A stretch of DNA of 64,000 bases from Mycoplana dimorpha. GTDB lineage: Bacteria; Pseudomonadota; Alphaproteobacteria; Rhizobiales; Rhizobiaceae. Within the stretch, counting starts at the first letter, position 1. The number at the start of each line of letters is the position of its first letter. The stretch is taken from NCBI RefSeq assembly GCF_003046475.1, contig NZ_PZZZ01000004.1, positions 124,001 through 188,000 of the forward strand. The letters are read 5' to 3'. The position numbers and the translations under genes are program-made. Below the pieces are notes generated by a model that was given only the letters and a program-made list of their open reading frames with translations, had not been told where the DNA came from and did not search any database. Of this stretch, positions 26,295 through 37,599 are shown one piece after another.

Positions 26295-27457
26295 CTTTCC
26301 AGGAGATCGACGATGACACCGGCCGCCTTGTCGCCGGGGGCGCGTTCGTCCTGCATGCGGGCGTGGACGAGATCAAATCCCTCCAGCATCGCCCGCCGCT
26401 GGATCGTGTCGTGGGACAGGCGCACCGCCCATCTGGCCAGGCTCCCCGGGCGGACCACCTCGTTGAGATATTCAGGGATCACGGCATAGTCCGCGATCAG
26501 GTTCGGCAGCGCGGCGGTCCAGGTCCTGATCTTCCGGGTCATCAGCCGGGCGATCCAGTCGAGCTTGTAGCAGGAGACCACCGGCACCCGCGCCAGCCCT
26601 AGTTCCAGCAGCACGGTCCCGGATGCCGCGATCGCGACGTCCGCGGCCTGGAAGGCGCGCCACTTGTCGTTCGGAGAGACCGTCACCTCCGGCACGACGG
26701 GCCAGTCCGCAACCATCTGTCGGACCAGGTTCTCCTGTCGCGGCACCGTGGGAAGCCGGAACGAGAACGGGACGTTGCCGGCGCATAGCTCGTCCACGAC
26801 CTCTCGGTAGACCGGCAAGAGCCGCGTGATCTCACCCCGACGGGACCCCGGCAACAACAGGCAGGTGCGCGCCGTCGCCGTCCCGAGCTGGGGCGCCGGC
26901 CTGGCGATCTGGGCGTCGCGGACCGAGGCGACGTGCGGATCGCTCGCCAGCCTGTGCCCGACATAGGTGGTCGGCGGTCCCTGCAGGCGTTCCATCACCT
27001 CCGGCTCGAACGGCAACACAGCAAGCACATGATCGACATAGCTGCGCATGCGCGGCGCGCGCTCTTCCTTCCAGGCCCAGACGCTCGGGCAGACATAGTT
27101 CACGATCGGCAGATCGGGCAGATGCTGCCGGACGGCGCGGGCGACGCGATGGGTGAAATCCGGGCTGTCGATAATCACGAGGAGGTCCGGCCTGGCTGCG
27201 ACGATTGCAGCCGCCGTCTGCCGGATGCGGGCGACGAGCTTAGGCAGCTTCGCCAGCACCTGCGAGAAGCCCATGATCGACAGTTCGGAATAATCGAACA
27301 GCGAGGCAAGCCCCTGCGCCTGCAGCGCCTCGCCGCCGACGCCGACCAGGACGATGCCGTCCGGCAGCCGGGGACGCAGCGCAGCGACCAGATCAGCGCC
27401 CAGAAGATCGCCGGACACTTCGCCGGCGACCAGGGCAAGCTTGAGTGGACGGCTCAT
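26276..27457 (-). CDS. lpxB: Lipid A disaccharide synthase
   Basis: 393 residues, family GT19. Typical features: LALVAGEVSGDLLGADL at the N-terminus, GVGGEALQAQGL, SPDFTHRVARAVR, YVCPSVWAWKEER and the LLPGSRRGEI nucleotide-binding region. It joins lipid X and UDP-2,3-diacylglucosamine on the cytosolic face of the inner membrane. ATG 27457 overlaps the lpxI stop as ATGA, so the pair is translationally coupled; a long upstream open frame is read-through of the same strand. Confidence 0.96.
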   Translation of the reverse strand: MSRPLKLALVAGEVSGDLLGADLVAALRPRLPDGIVLVGVGGEALQAQGLASLFDYSELSIMGFSQVLAKLPKLVARIRQTAAAIVAARPDLLVIIDSPDFTHRVARAVRQHLPDLPIVNYVCPSVWAWKEERAPRMRSYVDHVLAVLPFEPEVMERLQGPPTTYVGHRLASDPHVASVRDAQIARPAPQLGTATARTCLLLPGSRRGEITRLLPVYREVVDELCAGNVPFSFRLPTVPRQENLVRQMVADWPVVPEVTVSPNDKWRAFQAADVAIAASGTVLLELGLARVPVVSCYKLDWIARLMTRKIRTWTAALPNLIADYAVIPEYLNEVVRPGSLARWAVRLSHDTIQRRAMLEGFDLVHARMQDERAPGDKAAGVIVDLLERKKPGI

Positions 27458-28332
27458 CGGTATCCCTCCGATCTGCGCGGCAGGATGCCGGTAATGAACA
27501 ATCCGGCGCGATCGGCCTCTTCCACCATCCGACGGCGATCGAGGACCAGCGACCGCCCTGCCTCGCTGGCGATACCCGCCAGTCCGGCAGCCTGGGCCCA
27601 GTGCACCGTGTCGACACCGATGGCGGGCAGATCGGCGCGGCTGTCCTGACCGGGCTTGCACAGTTTCACCAGAACGCCCTTGCGTCGGCTGGAAATCCGC
27701 CCCTGGCGGCGCAGCTCGGCGACACGCTCGAGCATCTGGTCGGTCCCTTCGGCCCCTTCCAGCGCGATCACCCGCCCACCAACTGCGACGGCGCCCTGCC
27801 CCACATCGAGAGAGCCGAGAGCAAGGGCAGCGGCGCAACCGGCCGCGATATCCTGCATCGCTTCCGCATCCGGGGTCACCTTGCCGATCACCCCTTCGGT
27901 CGCCAAGAGCTCCGGGGCGATCTCATCGGCTCCGACGACGCGCACGCCGTTCGCCTCGATCAGCCGGATCACCATTCTAAGCACGGCATCGTCACCGCCC
28001 ATCAACAGCGTGCGCACCACCGCGGGGAGCCCCAGCAGCGTGCGCAGCGTCGGGCGAATGTCGCGCCACTCAGGCCTGCGTCGGACAGCACCCGATAGCA
28101 CGGCGCGGTCGATACCCTCGCGTTCGAAGGCCCGGCTCATGGCGGCATAATCCCCGACGCCGATACGGATATGGTCGAACGCCGACCAGTCCTGATCGGC
28201 CTCATCGGTCAGCGCCAGAATGTAGGGGTTTTCCCCATGGCTGCGGGCCGCCTGCGCCACATGGAACGGCAGTAGTCCGCTGCCGGCGATGATGGCCAGC
28301 CGCTTCCCGTTGTCAGGCCGGCCGCTCGCCAT
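27454..28332 (-). CDS. lpxI: UDP-2,3-diacylglucosamine pyrophosphatase LpxI
   Basis: 292 residues with the DUF1009 pattern: AIIAGSGLLPFHVAQAA near the N-terminus, AVLSGAVRRRPEW, VVGADEIAPELL, and GKVTPD and KLCKPGQDSRADLPAIG in the catalytic C-terminal half. LpxI replaces LpxH in alphaproteobacteria and makes lipid X from UDP-diacylglucosamine. Start ATG 28332 is 5 bp after lpxA; the stop overlaps lpxB. Confidence 0.95.
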   Translation of the reverse strand: MASGRPDNGKRLAIIAGSGLLPFHVAQAARSHGENPYILALTDEADQDWSAFDHIRIGVGDYAAMSRAFEREGIDRAVLSGAVRRRPEWRDIRPTLRTLLGLPAVVRTLLMGGDDAVLRMVIRLIEANGVRVVGADEIAPELLATEGVIGKVTPDAEAMQDIAAGCAAALALGSLDVGQGAVAVGGRVIALEGAEGTDQMLERVAELRRQGRISSRRKGVLVKLCKPGQDSRADLPAIGVDTVHWAQAAGLAGIASEAGRSLVLDRRRMVEEADRAGLFITGILPRRSEGYR

Positions 28333-28337
28333 GCGGG

Positions 28338-29147
28338 TCAGCCCTTGTTGCGGTTCGGCGAGGAGAGCGCGCGGTCGCTGTCGCTGGCGATGAAATCGAG
28401 AATGTGCATCACCGGGGCGCAATCCAGGTACTCGCCGCGGATTGCTGCAGCATTCGACCGGATCGAGCCTTCGCCCTCGAAAATCTGCTTGTAGGCGCGG
28501 CGGACCCGATGAATCGTCGGCTTGTCCATGCCGGCGCGCGACATGCCGACCACGTTCAGGCCGCCGAGGATGCCCGGGTTGCCGTTCAGCATGCCGTAGG
28601 GAATGACGTCATAGGAAACGGCGGAAAGGCCGCCGACAAAGGCCTGTCGGCCGACGCGGGTGAACTGATGGACCGCCGAACCGCCGCCGAGAATGGCGCG
28701 GTCCTCGAGCGTCACATGTCCCGCCAGCATGACGTTGTTCGACAGGATCACATTGTTGCCGACGATGCAGTCGTGGGCGATGTGCGAATAGGCAAGGAAC
28801 AGGTTGCCGTCCCCGACGACCGTCTTGCCGCCGCCGTCGGTCGTACCGGTGTTCATCGTGACGCCTTCGCGAATCGTGTTGCGCTCGCCGATAGTGAGCG
28901 TCGTCTCCTCGCCGCCATGATGGATGCTCTGCGGATCGCCGCCGATCACCGCCGATGGGAAAATGCGCGTCCCACGGCCCACCGTGGTGCGGCCGGTGAC
29001 CACCACATGGCTAAGCAGTTCGACATCATCCCCTAAAACGACTTTCGGCCCCACATGGCAGAAGGGGCCGATAACGACATTCTCCCCGATCACCGCCCCG
29101 TCTTCGATGACGGATAGCGGATGGATCCTGGCACTGGCTGCAATCAT
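28338..29147 (-). CDS. lpxA: UDP-N-acetylglucosamine acyltransferase
   Basis: 269 residues of left-handed beta-helix hexapeptide repeats ([20 protein letters not shown] and others). The catalytic His lies in [14 protein letters not shown] and is followed by a helical C-terminus. It transfers a 3-hydroxyacyl chain to UDP-GlcNAc, the first lipid A step. It starts 2 bp after the fabZ stop. Confidence 0.97.
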   Translation of the reverse strand: MIAASARIHPLSVIEDGAVIGENVVIGPFCHVGPKVVLGDDVELLSHVVVTGRTTVGRGTRIFPSAVIGGDPQSIHHGGEETTLTIGERNTIREGVTMNTGTTDGGGKTVVGDGNLFLAYSHIAHDCIVGNNVILSNNVMLAGHVTLEDRAILGGGSAVHQFTRVGRQAFVGGLSAVSYDVIPYGMLNGNPGILGGLNVVGMSRAGMDKPTIHRVRRAYKQIFEGEGSIRSNAAAIRGEYLDCAPVMHILDFIASDSDRALSSPNRNKG

Positions 29148-29149
29148 AT

Positions 29150-29617
29150 TCAGGCGTCTTCCTTTTTCACGATCATGGCGCCGATATCAGCTTCGGCGAC
29201 AAGTTGCCCATCAACTTTTGCATCGCAGTGAAACTTCCAGATATTGCCGCGCTGCTTCTGCTTGACGACGTGGTACTCGACCCGGTCGCCCGGCACCACC
29301 GGCTTTCGGAAGCGGGCGTTGTCGATCGTCATGAAGTAGACGAGGTTGGAACCGGAGCCGGTCTTGCGGGCGCAGATCGCCCCCGCCGTCTGAGCCATGC
29401 CCTCGATCAGCAGAACGCCCGGCATGATCGGCTGATCGGGGAAGTGGCCGGTGAACTGGGGCTCATTGACGGTGACGTTCTTGATACCGACGGCGGAGTT
29501 GTCGCCATCGATATCGACGATCTTGTCGACCAGCAGGAAAGGATAGCGATGTGGCAGAAGCGTCAGGATTTCCTTCAGTTCCGCAATGCCCAAGACCTGC
29601 CTGGTTTCCTCGCTCAT
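29150..29617 (-). CDS. fabZ: 3-hydroxyacyl-ACP dehydratase FabZ
   Basis: 155 residues. The hot-dog fold active site shows His in [14 protein letters not shown] and Glu in [26 protein letters not shown] lies between them. It dehydrates 3-hydroxyacyl-ACP and so competes with LpxA/LpxD for substrate, which explains its place in the lpx cluster. Its ATG overlaps the lpxD stop by 4 bp. Confidence 0.97.
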   Translation of the reverse strand: MSEETRQVLGIAELKEILTLLPHRYPFLLVDKIVDIDGDNSAVGIKNVTVNEPQFTGHFPDQPIMPGVLLIEGMAQTAGAICARKTGSGSNLVYFMTIDNARFRKPVVPGDRVEYHVVKQKQRGNIWKFHCDAKVDGQLVAEADIGAMIVKKEDA

Positions 29618-30678
29618 TCCTTGTCACCCCTTTTGCTGTTCTTGTTGGTCCCGCGCATCGTTATTTCTGCAACGTCGCGCAGGAAGTCGCGCATGGGACG
29701 TGCAGGGATGCCGCCGTACCGTTCGCCTGCCGGAATGTCCGCCACAACGCCGCTCATCGCGGCGATCTGAACGCCGTCTCCGATGGTGATGTGGCCGTTG
29801 AGGCCAGCCGCCCCGCCGATCATCACGCCGTCGCCGACGGTCGTGCTTCCCGCGATGCCAACCTTGCTGACGATGCCGCAGTGGCGGCCGATGCGGACGT
29901 TATGGCCAATCTGGACCTGGTTGTCGATCTTGGTGCCCTCGCCGATCACCGTATCGTCCATCGTGCCGCGATCGATCGTGGTGTTTGCGCCGATCTCGAC
30001 GTCGTCCTGGATGATGACGCGGCCGACCTGGACAATCTTGATCATCCCGCCCTTCGGGCTCGGCCCGTATCCGAAGCCGTCCTGGCCGATGCAGGCGCCG
30101 GGGTGCAGGATCACACGGTTGCCGAGCAGCGCACACTGGACCTTGGCACCAGCGGATATGGTGCAGTCGCGCCCGATCTTTACCCCCTGCCCGAGCACGA
30201 CACCCGGACCGATGCGGGTGCCTTCGCCGATCTCGACATTGGCACCGATCACAGCGGTCGGTTCGATCACCACCCCCGCCTCCAGGCGCGCGGTCGGATC
30301 GACATAGGCCAGCGGGGAAATGCCGGACAACTCGGAGGTCGTCAGCGCCGGGCGCATGGCAGACGGCTGCAGGATCTCCCCGGCAAGCGCGAAGGCCATA
30401 TGGGCCCGCGACGTCTGCAACACGGCGATGTGCGGCGGAACGATGGCGGCGATCGCCTTGTCGCACAGGATGGCCGTCGCGCGACAGGTGTCGAGGTCTG
30501 CTCTGCTCTTCCGCGAAAGCATGTAGCAGATGTCGCCGTCCTTCGCCCGGTAGACCGGCGAAACGTTGCGAATGAGCCGCGAGGCGGCCGAACCGTCGAG
30601 CAGTTCGGCCCCGAGACGCTCCGCTAGGTCTCCCAGGCGGATGCCGTCATGCGGCGGAAAGAACCAGTTTTGCTCCAT
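29614..30678 (-). CDS. lpxD: UDP-3-O-acylglucosamine N-acyltransferase
   Basis: 354 residues: an N-terminal uridine-binding domain, then hexapeptide repeats ([17 protein letters not shown]) and the catalytic His in [16 protein letters not shown] 30678 gives the usual MEQNWFFPP start with GGAG nine bases upstream; ATG 30684 is an alternative. A 49-bp gap separates it from bamA upstream, a conserved order. Confidence 0.96.
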   Translation of the reverse strand: MEQNWFFPPHDGIRLGDLAERLGAELLDGSAASRLIRNVSPVYRAKDGDICYMLSRKSRADLDTCRATAILCDKAIAAIVPPHIAVLQTSRAHMAFALAGEILQPSAMRPALTTSELSGISPLAYVDPTARLEAGVVIEPTAVIGANVEIGEGTRIGPGVVLGQGVKIGRDCTISAGAKVQCALLGNRVILHPGACIGQDGFGYGPSPKGGMIKIVQVGRVIIQDDVEIGANTTIDRGTMDDTVIGEGTKIDNQVQIGHNVRIGRHCGIVSKVGIAGSTTVGDGVMIGGAAGLNGHITIGDGVQIAAMSGVVADIPAGERYGGIPARPMRDFLRDVAEITMRGTNKNSKRGDKE

Positions 30679-30727
30679 CAGCATGGACTCCAGAACGGTT
30701 GTTCTTCGCAGTTCTGGACTGCCGGGA

Positions 30728-33088
30728 TCAGAAGTTCGACGAGATACCGAACTTGAACCGCTGCTCCTGGTCAAAGTCTTCCTTCAGGACCGGGATCGCG
30801 TAGTCGACGCGCAGCGGTCCGAACGGCGACGACCAGATCAGGCTTGCGCCGAGCGACGCGCGCCACTCCATGCTCGTGCCGTTCACGGGGCTACCGCTCA
30901 GGTCGACCTTGTTTCCATAAAGCGTGCCCGCATCGGCAAACAGGGCGCCACGGAAGCCCGCGTCACGCGGCACGAACGGCAACGGGAACGACGTCTCGGC
31001 AGAAACGGTGAAGTAGGTCGTGCCGCCGATCTGGTCGCCGTTGGTCATCCGCGGCCCGATGCCGCCGCTCTCGAAGCCACGCAGGTCGTTGGCGTTGAGC
31101 TGGAACTGGTCGAAAACATGCAGGTCGCCGCTGGTCGGCAGCATGTATCCGGCACCGGCAGTCAGGCTGCCGATGATGTCGGCGTCTTCCATCAAGGTGC
31201 GGAAGTAACGCGCCTTGCCGTAGATCTTGTAGAAGTCGGAATCGCCGCCGAGACCCGCGAATTCCTGCGTGAAGGTCGCATAGATGCCATCACGCGGCAG
31301 CTTGCGGTCGTCAAGCGTGTCGTAGGTCATCGACTGGGAAATCGAAGAACGCACCCAGGGGCTGCCGTTGATCGCGTCCCAGTAGGGCTGCGAGATCTTG
31401 CGCTCAGACGGCGGCTTGGCGAGATCGGCGGTCTGATCGACGCTCGTGCTGTAGTCATACTTGGCGTAATTGTAGCGCAACGTCGTGGACAGCGCCTCGG
31501 TGATCGGCGCCGTCACCCGCAGCGTGACGCCTTGCGAGTCGACGTTGTAGAAATCCTCCGAGTCATCCTCGTTGCGGAAGATGTCGAAACCGGCCGCCAG
31601 TCGATAGCCGAGGAAATACGGCTCGGTGAACGACAGGCTGTAGTTGCGCGAATCGCTCCCGCCGCCGGCCGCAATCCGGATGTACTGGCCACGCCCGAGG
31701 AAGTTCCTCTCCTCGATGGAGGCCTCGAGCTTGAAGCCGCCGTCGCTGCCGGTGGTGTAGCCGGCGCCCACGCCGAACGTGCCGGTGGACTGGTCCTGCA
31801 CGTCAACGATCAGGATGACGCGGTCCGAAGCAGTGCCCGGTGCCGTGGTGATGTTTACGGTGGAGAAGAAGCCCAGCGCCTCAAGGCGGCGCTTGGCGCT
31901 GCTGATGACTTCCTGGTTGAAGGCATCGCCCTCGCTGATGTCGAACTCGCGGCGGATGACGTAATCGCGCGTGCGGGTGTTGCCGCGGATTTCGATGCGC
32001 TCGACATAGGCCCGCTCGCCCTGGTCGACCAGATAGTCGACGGCAATCGTGTGGTTGGCAAAGTCGCGGTTGCCGCGCGGGGTGACACGGGCGAACGGAT
32101 ATCCCTGGGCAGCCACCACCTTCGAGATATCGGACATCGAATCCTGAACGTCGTTGGCGCGGTATACCTCGCCAGCACGGGACTTGATAAGCCCCTTGAG
32201 CTCCTCGGCATTGATGCCCTCGACGGTCGATTCGACGGTGATGTCGCCGAACTTGTAGCGTTCGCCTTCTTCGACCGTGAACGTCAGGGTGTACTCGTTG
32301 GTGGTCTCGTCGAGAACGGCATCCGACGACACGATCCGGAAGTCCGCATAGCCGCGATTGAAGTAGAACTGGCGCAGCGCCTCTTCGTCGGCGCGCATCT
32401 TCATCTCGTCATAGACGTCCTTGCGGGTCAGGAACGAGAGCGGGCCGGACTTCTTGGTGTTGATGACCGAGCGGAGCCGGCCGTCGCTGTAGGCGTTGTT
32501 GCCGACGAAGTTGACCTGGGAGATCTTGGTGCGATCGCCTTCATTGATGACGAAAGCGAGGTTCACGCGACCATTGCCGACGTCATAGGTCTGCGTCGTG
32601 ACGGTCGCATCGCTGCGGCCGATCGCGGCGTAGGCTTCCTTGATCGCCTGGATGTCGGCCTCGATCGTGGTTTCGCTATACGGACCGAGCGACTGGGAGC
32701 GCACGATGGCCGCAAGCTTGTCGTCCTTGATCTTGCGGTTACCGTTGAAAACGACCTGGTTGATCAAGCGGTTCTCGTCGACGACGACGACGAGCGTGCT
32801 GCCGGACACGCTGATGCGCACATCGGAAAAATAGCCGGTGGCAAACAGGCGGCGCACCGAGGCATCGATATCGGTATTGCTGAAGCTCTTGCCGGGCTGG
32901 ATCGTGAGGTTTGCACGCACCGTTTCGGGGCTGACGCGATTTGCGCCGCGGACTTCGACGCGCTGGATTACGGCGGCTTCTGCTGCGCTCACGGTAACGA
33001 GCGAGACGGCTGCTCCACCAGCCACCACCATGCTCGTTGAAAGGGCGACGGCGGACACCGCGTTCAAAAATCTTGAACCAGCTTTCAT
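30728..33088 (-). CDS. bamA: Outer membrane protein assembly factor BamA
   Basis: 786 residues. A signal peptide of about 36 residues (ending VSAAEA) is followed by five POTRA domains (first [20 protein letters not shown]) to about residue 430. The C-terminal beta-barrel includes the L6 motif region ([10 protein letters not shown]) and ends KFGISSNF with a terminal Phe, the barrel signal. It folds and inserts outer-membrane proteins. I chose ATG 33088 because it begins the signal peptide; the frame is open upstream. Confidence 0.96.
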   Translation of the reverse strand: MKAGSRFLNAVSAVALSTSMVVAGGAAVSLVTVSAAEAAVIQRVEVRGANRVSPETVRANLTIQPGKSFSNTDIDASVRRLFATGYFSDVRISVSGSTLVVVVDENRLINQVVFNGNRKIKDDKLAAIVRSQSLGPYSETTIEADIQAIKEAYAAIGRSDATVTTQTYDVGNGRVNLAFVINEGDRTKISQVNFVGNNAYSDGRLRSVINTKKSGPLSFLTRKDVYDEMKMRADEEALRQFYFNRGYADFRIVSSDAVLDETTNEYTLTFTVEEGERYKFGDITVESTVEGINAEELKGLIKSRAGEVYRANDVQDSMSDISKVVAAQGYPFARVTPRGNRDFANHTIAVDYLVDQGERAYVERIEIRGNTRTRDYVIRREFDISEGDAFNQEVISSAKRRLEALGFFSTVNITTAPGTASDRVILIVDVQDQSTGTFGVGAGYTTGSDGGFKLEASIEERNFLGRGQYIRIAAGGGSDSRNYSLSFTEPYFLGYRLAAGFDIFRNEDDSEDFYNVDSQGVTLRVTAPITEALSTTLRYNYAKYDYSTSVDQTADLAKPPSERKISQPYWDAINGSPWVRSSISQSMTYDTLDDRKLPRDGIYATFTQEFAGLGGDSDFYKIYGKARYFRTLMEDADIIGSLTAGAGYMLPTSGDLHVFDQFQLNANDLRGFESGGIGPRMTNGDQIGGTTYFTVSAETSFPLPFVPRDAGFRGALFADAGTLYGNKVDLSGSPVNGTSMEWRASLGASLIWSSPFGPLRVDYAIPVLKEDFDQEQRFKFGISSNF

Positions 33089-33304
33089 TTCACAACTTAC
33101 CTTTGTTTCAATGTCTCGCGGAGAGCAGAACCCGATTCCGGCAACGCTGCCGTTTGTAACCGCTTCTGCCATACAAGCAAGCGCGGCCGTTAAATTCTGT
33201 TTACTTCGAATCGCACCGTGGCCCTTCGGCCACTAAAAGCTTTCATTTACGGTAAACAGCACCTTAGCGCCTACCCCTCCGTGTCACTGGCGTACCTGGC
33301 GGCA

Positions 33305-34438
33305 CTATCCAAGCCTTCCAAATGTATCATTCCAGGTCGCAAACACCGTCAGCATCAGGATCAGCGCCATCCCGATGCGGAAGGCGATTTCCTGCGTCCT
33401 CGGGCCGATCGGTTTGCCCCGTACAGCTTCAATCGCATAGAACATCAAATGGCCACCATCAAGTACCGGCACCGGCATAAGGTTCAATAGTCCAATGGAA
33501 ACAGACAGTACGGCGGCGAGTTGCAGCAACGCGGCCACCCCGATCGATGCCATTTGCCCGGACACTTGCGCCACCCGGATCGGTCCGCCGATCTGGTCGG
33601 CCTTCATGCGGCCGGTTACCACATTGGCGAGATAGTCGAACGTTCCGCTCACCACATACCAGCTCTGCAGGGCGCCCTGCTCCAGCGCCTCCAGCGGTCC
33701 GTAATGGACGACGCGGAAATTGCCGGTTGCCTCCGTCGTGACGATGCCGATGACGCCGACTTCCATCCGGTTGCCGAACTGGTCGGTCAGTTCCGTCTTC
33801 TGGGGGACCATGCGCAGGTCCTGCTCGACGCCGTGGCGCCGGATCGTCACGACGATCGGCGTCTCGGGGCGCACGCTGACATAGCGGCGCACGTCCTCGA
33901 ACGTCCGCACCGGCTCGCCATCGATGGCAACGAGCAGGTCGCCGGGCTGGATGCCGGCGGTGGCTGCGGCACTCGATTCGCGTACTTCGGCTACGACCGG
34001 GTCGGCGACCGGGCGGCCGTAGAGGGCAAACGCCACGCTGAAGATGGCGATCGCCAGAATGAAGTTCGCGATCGGCCCGGCCGCCACGGTGACTGCGCGC
34101 TTCCACAGGGCCGCGCCCAGAAAGGTGCGGGCCCGCTCGGCTTCCGGCAGGCGATTGAACTTCTCGTAGTCGGGCGTTGAGGCGGCGTCCTCGTCGCCGA
34201 GGAATTTCACGTAGCCGCCAAGCGGAATTGCCGACAGTTTCCATCGCGTGCCGCGGCGGTCGGTGAAGCCGGCGATCTCCGGACCGAACCCGACGGAGAA
34301 CGCCGTAATCCCGATCCCGGACCACCGGCCGGCGAGATAGTGCCCCATCTCATGCACGAACACGATCAGCGTCAGCACGACGAGGAACGGAATGATCGTC
34401 CCTGTGAGAAGCCCGAAGGCCTGGTGCAGCAGTTCCAT
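33305..34438 (-). CDS. rseP: RIP metalloprotease RseP
   Basis: 377 residues. Zinc motif FVHEMGHYLAGR lies in the first transmembrane segment near residue 29, the PDZ domain is around 135-215 (AATAGIQPGDLLVAIDGEPV), and the LDGGH motif with a final membrane helix is near 325. It is an inner-membrane site-2 protease that releases anti-sigma factors. The gene lies between cdsA and bamA, a conserved order. Confidence 0.95.
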   Translation of the reverse strand: MELLHQAFGLLTGTIIPFLVVLTLIVFVHEMGHYLAGRWSGIGITAFSVGFGPEIAGFTDRRGTRWKLSAIPLGGYVKFLGDEDAASTPDYEKFNRLPEAERARTFLGAALWKRAVTVAAGPIANFILAIAIFSVAFALYGRPVADPVVAEVRESSAAATAGIQPGDLLVAIDGEPVRTFEDVRRYVSVRPETPIVVTIRRHGVEQDLRMVPQKTELTDQFGNRMEVGVIGIVTTEATGNFRVVHYGPLEALEQGALQSWYVVSGTFDYLANVVTGRMKADQIGGPIRVAQVSGQMASIGVAALLQLAAVLSVSIGLLNLMPVPVLDGGHLMFYAIEAVRGKPIGPRTQEIAFRIGMALILMLTVFATWNDTFGRLG

Positions 34439-34465
34439 GGTCCCGTGGCCTCCTTGGCTGGCGGG

Positions 34466-35296
34466 TCAAAGGCCGAGAAGAAAGGCGCCGGTCGAGGCGA
34501 CCGTCCGCTGGCCGTGAGTCGCGGCCAACCCCAACAGGAACGCCGCGAAACAGGCGAAAACAAGACCGTCGACGCGGTCCATGACACCCCCGTGGCCGGG
34601 AATGAGGCGACTGGAATCCTTCACGCCGAAGCGACGCTTGATGAACGATTCGAACAGGTCGCCGACCTGGCTGAAGACCGACAGGACGAATGCGACGACC
34701 GGCACCCACAGGCCCGGGGACGGAAAGAAAAGCAAGTAGACTCCGCAGCCTGCGACTACAGCCGCAACTGCGCCGCCGATCGCTCCGGACCACGTCTTGC
34801 CCGGCGAGATCGCCGGCGCCAGCTTCGGCCCGCCGATCGCCCGCCCGACGAAATAGGCCAGGATGTCGGTAGCCCACACCACCGCGAAGACGAACAACAT
34901 GGCGATCAGCCCGGTGGCGTCGTCGGCGCGGATGGAGGCAAGCGAAAGTGCCGTCAGGCCGGCATAGGCGATCCCGCCCGGCAGCCAGAAACTTCGCCGG
35001 GACCAGAGCGCGTGCAGCAACGACAGAATGCTGGCGACGGCGACGGTCACGAGCGCCAGTTCGCCTTCGCCGAGAACGATCATGCCGCCGGCTATTGCGG
35101 TGATCGCCCAGCCGAAGGCGTTGCCGCGGAAATCCACCTCTACCAGCCGCGTGATCGTCGACCATTCGTAGTACACGAGCATGGCAATCAGGACGGACAG
35201 CAGGCGGAACGGCAAGCCGCCAACCCAGGTGGCGGCCAGCACGATCACGGCGAGGACAAGCCCGGAGGCGATGCGAAGGCGAAGCTCGCTGCTCAT
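34466..35296 (-). CDS. cdsA: Phosphatidate cytidylyltransferase
   Basis: 276 residues with about eight hydrophobic segments and the CdsA signature SQVGDLFESFIKRRFGVKDS followed by GHGGVMDRVD near residue 235. It makes CDP-diacylglycerol for phospholipid synthesis in the inner membrane. The start overlaps the uppS stop by one base (TGATG), indicating coupling. Confidence 0.95.
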   Translation of the reverse strand: MSSELRLRIASGLVLAVIVLAATWVGGLPFRLLSVLIAMLVYYEWSTITRLVEVDFRGNAFGWAITAIAGGMIVLGEGELALVTVAVASILSLLHALWSRRSFWLPGGIAYAGLTALSLASIRADDATGLIAMLFVFAVVWATDILAYFVGRAIGGPKLAPAISPGKTWSGAIGGAVAAVVAGCGVYLLFFPSPGLWVPVVAFVLSVFSQVGDLFESFIKRRFGVKDSSRLIPGHGGVMDRVDGLVFACFAAFLLGLAATHGQRTVASTGAFLLGL

Positions 35297-36039
35297 CAGG
35301 AGCCAACCGCCAGCGTGGCCGCCGGGACGCCGCCGAACCGGCGCTCACGCCCGGCATAGGCCGCAAGCGCAGCAAGGAACGTCGCGCGGGTGAAGTCGGG
35401 CCAGAAATCGGGAATAAACATCAGCTCCGCATATGCCGCCTGCCAAAGCAGGAAATTGGACAGCCGCTCCTCGCCGCTTGTCCGGATGATCAGGTCGGGA
35501 TCGGGAATTCCGGCCGTGTCCAGGCGCGCCGAGATCAGATCCGGCGAAACGTCCGCCGGATGCAGCAGCCCGGCGGCGACGTCGCCTGCGATCGAGCGCA
35601 TCGCCCGGGCGATCTCGTCGCGCGAGCCGTAGTTGAAGGCGATGACCAGCGTTATCGCCGTGTTGTCGCGCGTCCGCTCCTCAGCTTCGAGCAGCAACGG
35701 CAGAATGTCGCTGCGCAGGTTCGTGCGATCGCCGATGACGCGGATGCGGACATTTTCCCTGTGCAGGCTGTCGAGGTCGCGGCGGATGAAGGTCTTGAGA
35801 AGCCCCATCAGGTCGCTGACCTCGCTCTCCGGCCTGCTCCAGTTTTCGGAGGAGAAGGCAAACAGCGTAAGGTAGCCGATACCCGCCTCGGCCGCGGTAC
35901 GAACCGCTTCGCGCACGGCCTCCACCCCCTTGCGGTGGCCCATGCTGCGCGGCAGGCCGCGAACATTGGCCCAGCGCCCGTTGCCATCCATGATGATGGC
36001 AACGTGGTTGGGGATGTTGTTCATAGCATGCTGCGTCAT
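35296..36039 (-). CDS. uppS: Undecaprenyl diphosphate synthase
   Basis: 247 residues. The catalytic aspartate motif [10 protein letters not shown] is near residue 21, followed by [20 protein letters not shown] and the C-terminal [19 protein letters not shown]. It builds the C55 carrier lipid for peptidoglycan and O-antigen. ATG 36039 (MTQHAMNN) and ATG 36024 are both possible; I kept the longer. Confidence 0.95.
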   Translation of the reverse strand: MTQHAMNNIPNHVAIIMDGNGRWANVRGLPRSMGHRKGVEAVREAVRTAAEAGIGYLTLFAFSSENWSRPESEVSDLMGLLKTFIRRDLDSLHRENVRIRVIGDRTNLRSDILPLLLEAEERTRDNTAITLVIAFNYGSRDEIARAMRSIAGDVAAGLLHPADVSPDLISARLDTAGIPDPDLIIRTSGEERLSNFLLWQAAYAELMFIPDFWPDFTRATFLAALAAYAGRERRFGGVPAATLAVGS

Positions 36040-36082
36040 CAGCGATCCGTGCGAGAAAACGGGAAACCAGGCCGGCCTGCGG

Positions 36083-36643
36083 CTAGACCTGCATGATTTC
36101 CTTTTCCTTCTCGGCAAGCAAGCGATCGACCTCGGAAATCATCTCGTCGGTCATTTTCTGGACTTTCTCCGACTGGCTGCGGCTGACATCCTGTCCGATA
36201 TCGCCGTCCTTCTCGGCTTTCTTAAGGTCGTCCATGCCGTCGCGGCGCACATGGCGAATCGCCACCTTGGCCTTTTCGGCATAGTCGTGGGCGAGCTTGG
36301 CCAGCGAGCGGCGGCGCTCCTCGTTCAGCTCCGGAAGCGGGATGCGCAGGTTCTGGCCGTCGATGATCGGGTTCAGCCCGAGATTGGACTCGCGGATCGC
36401 CCGGTCGACGGCGTTGACCATCGACTTGTCCCAGACGGAGACGGCCAGCATGCGCGGCTCGGGCACGGTGATGTTCGCCACCTGGTTCAGCGGCATGCGC
36501 GACCCGTAGGCTTCGACCGTCACCGGATCGAGGACGTTGGCCGAGGCTCGGCCGGTACGCAGCGAGGCGACATCGTGCTTGAACGCGGAAATGGCGCCGT
36601 CCATGCGGCGCTTCAGTTCCTTCAGGTCGACACCTTCACTCAT
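36083..36643 (-). CDS. frr: Ribosome recycling factor
   Basis: 186 residues, standard length. It shows [21 protein letters not shown], the [16 protein letters not shown] region, [11 protein letters not shown] and the long helical end. It splits post-termination ribosomes with EF-G. It lies between pyrH and uppS as in most alphaproteobacteria. Confidence 0.97.
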   Translation of the reverse strand: MSEGVDLKELKRRMDGAISAFKHDVASLRTGRASANVLDPVTVEAYGSRMPLNQVANITVPEPRMLAVSVWDKSMVNAVDRAIRESNLGLNPIIDGQNLRIPLPELNEERRRSLAKLAHDYAEKAKVAIRHVRRDGMDDLKKAEKDGDIGQDVSRSQSEKVQKMTDEMISEVDRLLAEKEKEIMQV

Positions 36644-36700
36644 GGTATGGAACTCCTGGCAGTTGAGAAACGATACACCCGCGGGCGCCGTTTTCGGAAA

Positions 36701-37423
36701 TTAGTTGTCGGACACGATGGTACCGCGGCCGCCACCGGTCAATATCTGCGCGAACCCGCCCTTCTCGTGGATCGAGAAGACGACGATCGGGATCGAATTT
36801 TCACGCGCCAGCGCCACTGCGGCCACATCCATCACCGCAAGACCTTTCTCAAGGACCTCGTTGTGCGTCAAGCGCTCGAATCGCGTCGCATCGGGAAACT
36901 TCTTGGGGTCCGCAGAGTAGATGCCGTCGACCTGGGTTCCCTTGAAGATTGCCTCGGCGCCGATTTCGGCGGCCCGCAGGGCTGCGGCGGAATCGGTGGT
37001 GAAGAACGGATTGCCCGTACCGCCGGCGAAGATCACCACGCGCCCCTGCGCAAGGTGGTGAAGGGTCGCACGCTGCGAAAAGCTTTCGCAGATCTCCGGC
37101 ATCGCGATTGCCGAAAGGACGACGGTGTCGATGTCGAGCTTGCGCAGTGAGGTGGCCAGTGCCAGCGCGTTGATCACGGTGGCGAGCATGCCCATGTGGT
37201 CGCCCGTCACCCGGTCGCCGCCCTTGGAGGCGACCGCGACGCCGCGGAAGATGTTGCCGCCGCCGACCACCACGCCGACCTCGACCCCGAGCGCCCGCGC
37301 TTCGGCGATGTCGCCGGCCATTCGGTCGGCGACGGCGACGTCGATGCCGAACCCTTGCGAGCCCATCAGCGCCTCACCCGATGCCTTCAGCAGAACGCGT
37401 TTGTAGAGAGGTTTGGCGGACAT
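36701..37423 (-). CDS. pyrH: UMP kinase
   Basis: 240 residues of the amino-acid kinase fold: KRVLLKASGEALMGSQGFGID, GVVVGGGNIFRG, GTGNPFFTTDSAAALRA and ARENSIPIVVFSI. It converts UMP to UDP, acting as a hexamer. ATG 37423 (MSAKPLYKR) is preferred over an upstream in-frame start. It lies downstream of tsf. Confidence 0.96.
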   Translation of the reverse strand: MSAKPLYKRVLLKASGEALMGSQGFGIDVAVADRMAGDIAEARALGVEVGVVVGGGNIFRGVAVASKGGDRVTGDHMGMLATVINALALATSLRKLDIDTVVLSAIAMPEICESFSQRATLHHLAQGRVVIFAGGTGNPFFTTDSAAALRAAEIGAEAIFKGTQVDGIYSADPKKFPDATRFERLTHNEVLEKGLAVMDVAAVALARENSIPIVVFSIHEKGGFAQILTGGGRGTIVSDN

Positions 37424-37544
37424 TGGCGCTCCTGGGCTGGTTGTTCTGGACGTCACGGCGAAGCGGAGGCTGCTGCTATGCGCCAGGCCGCATGCCGCGG
37501 CGCTGTCAGAGGCTGGCGCGTTTCGCCGTCAGCCGGATACACGA

Positions 37545-37572
37545 AGGGCACCGCGTTGTCACGCGATGCCCT
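37545..37572 (-). terminator. Hairpin between tsf and pyrH
   Basis: A 12-bp stem with two mismatches (AGGGCACCGCGT / ACGCGATGCCCT) and a 4-nt loop, 27 bp past the tsf stop. No minus-strand U-run follows, so it may attenuate or stabilise rather than terminate. Confidence 0.35.
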
Positions 37573-37599
37573 CGGTTTTTCCCGGATCGGGTAAAGAAA

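Noticed and set aside
30566-33040. An 824-codon plus-strand frame opposite bamA
   Set aside because: Antisense of a high-GC gene; bamA has clear POTRA and barrel motifs on the other strand.
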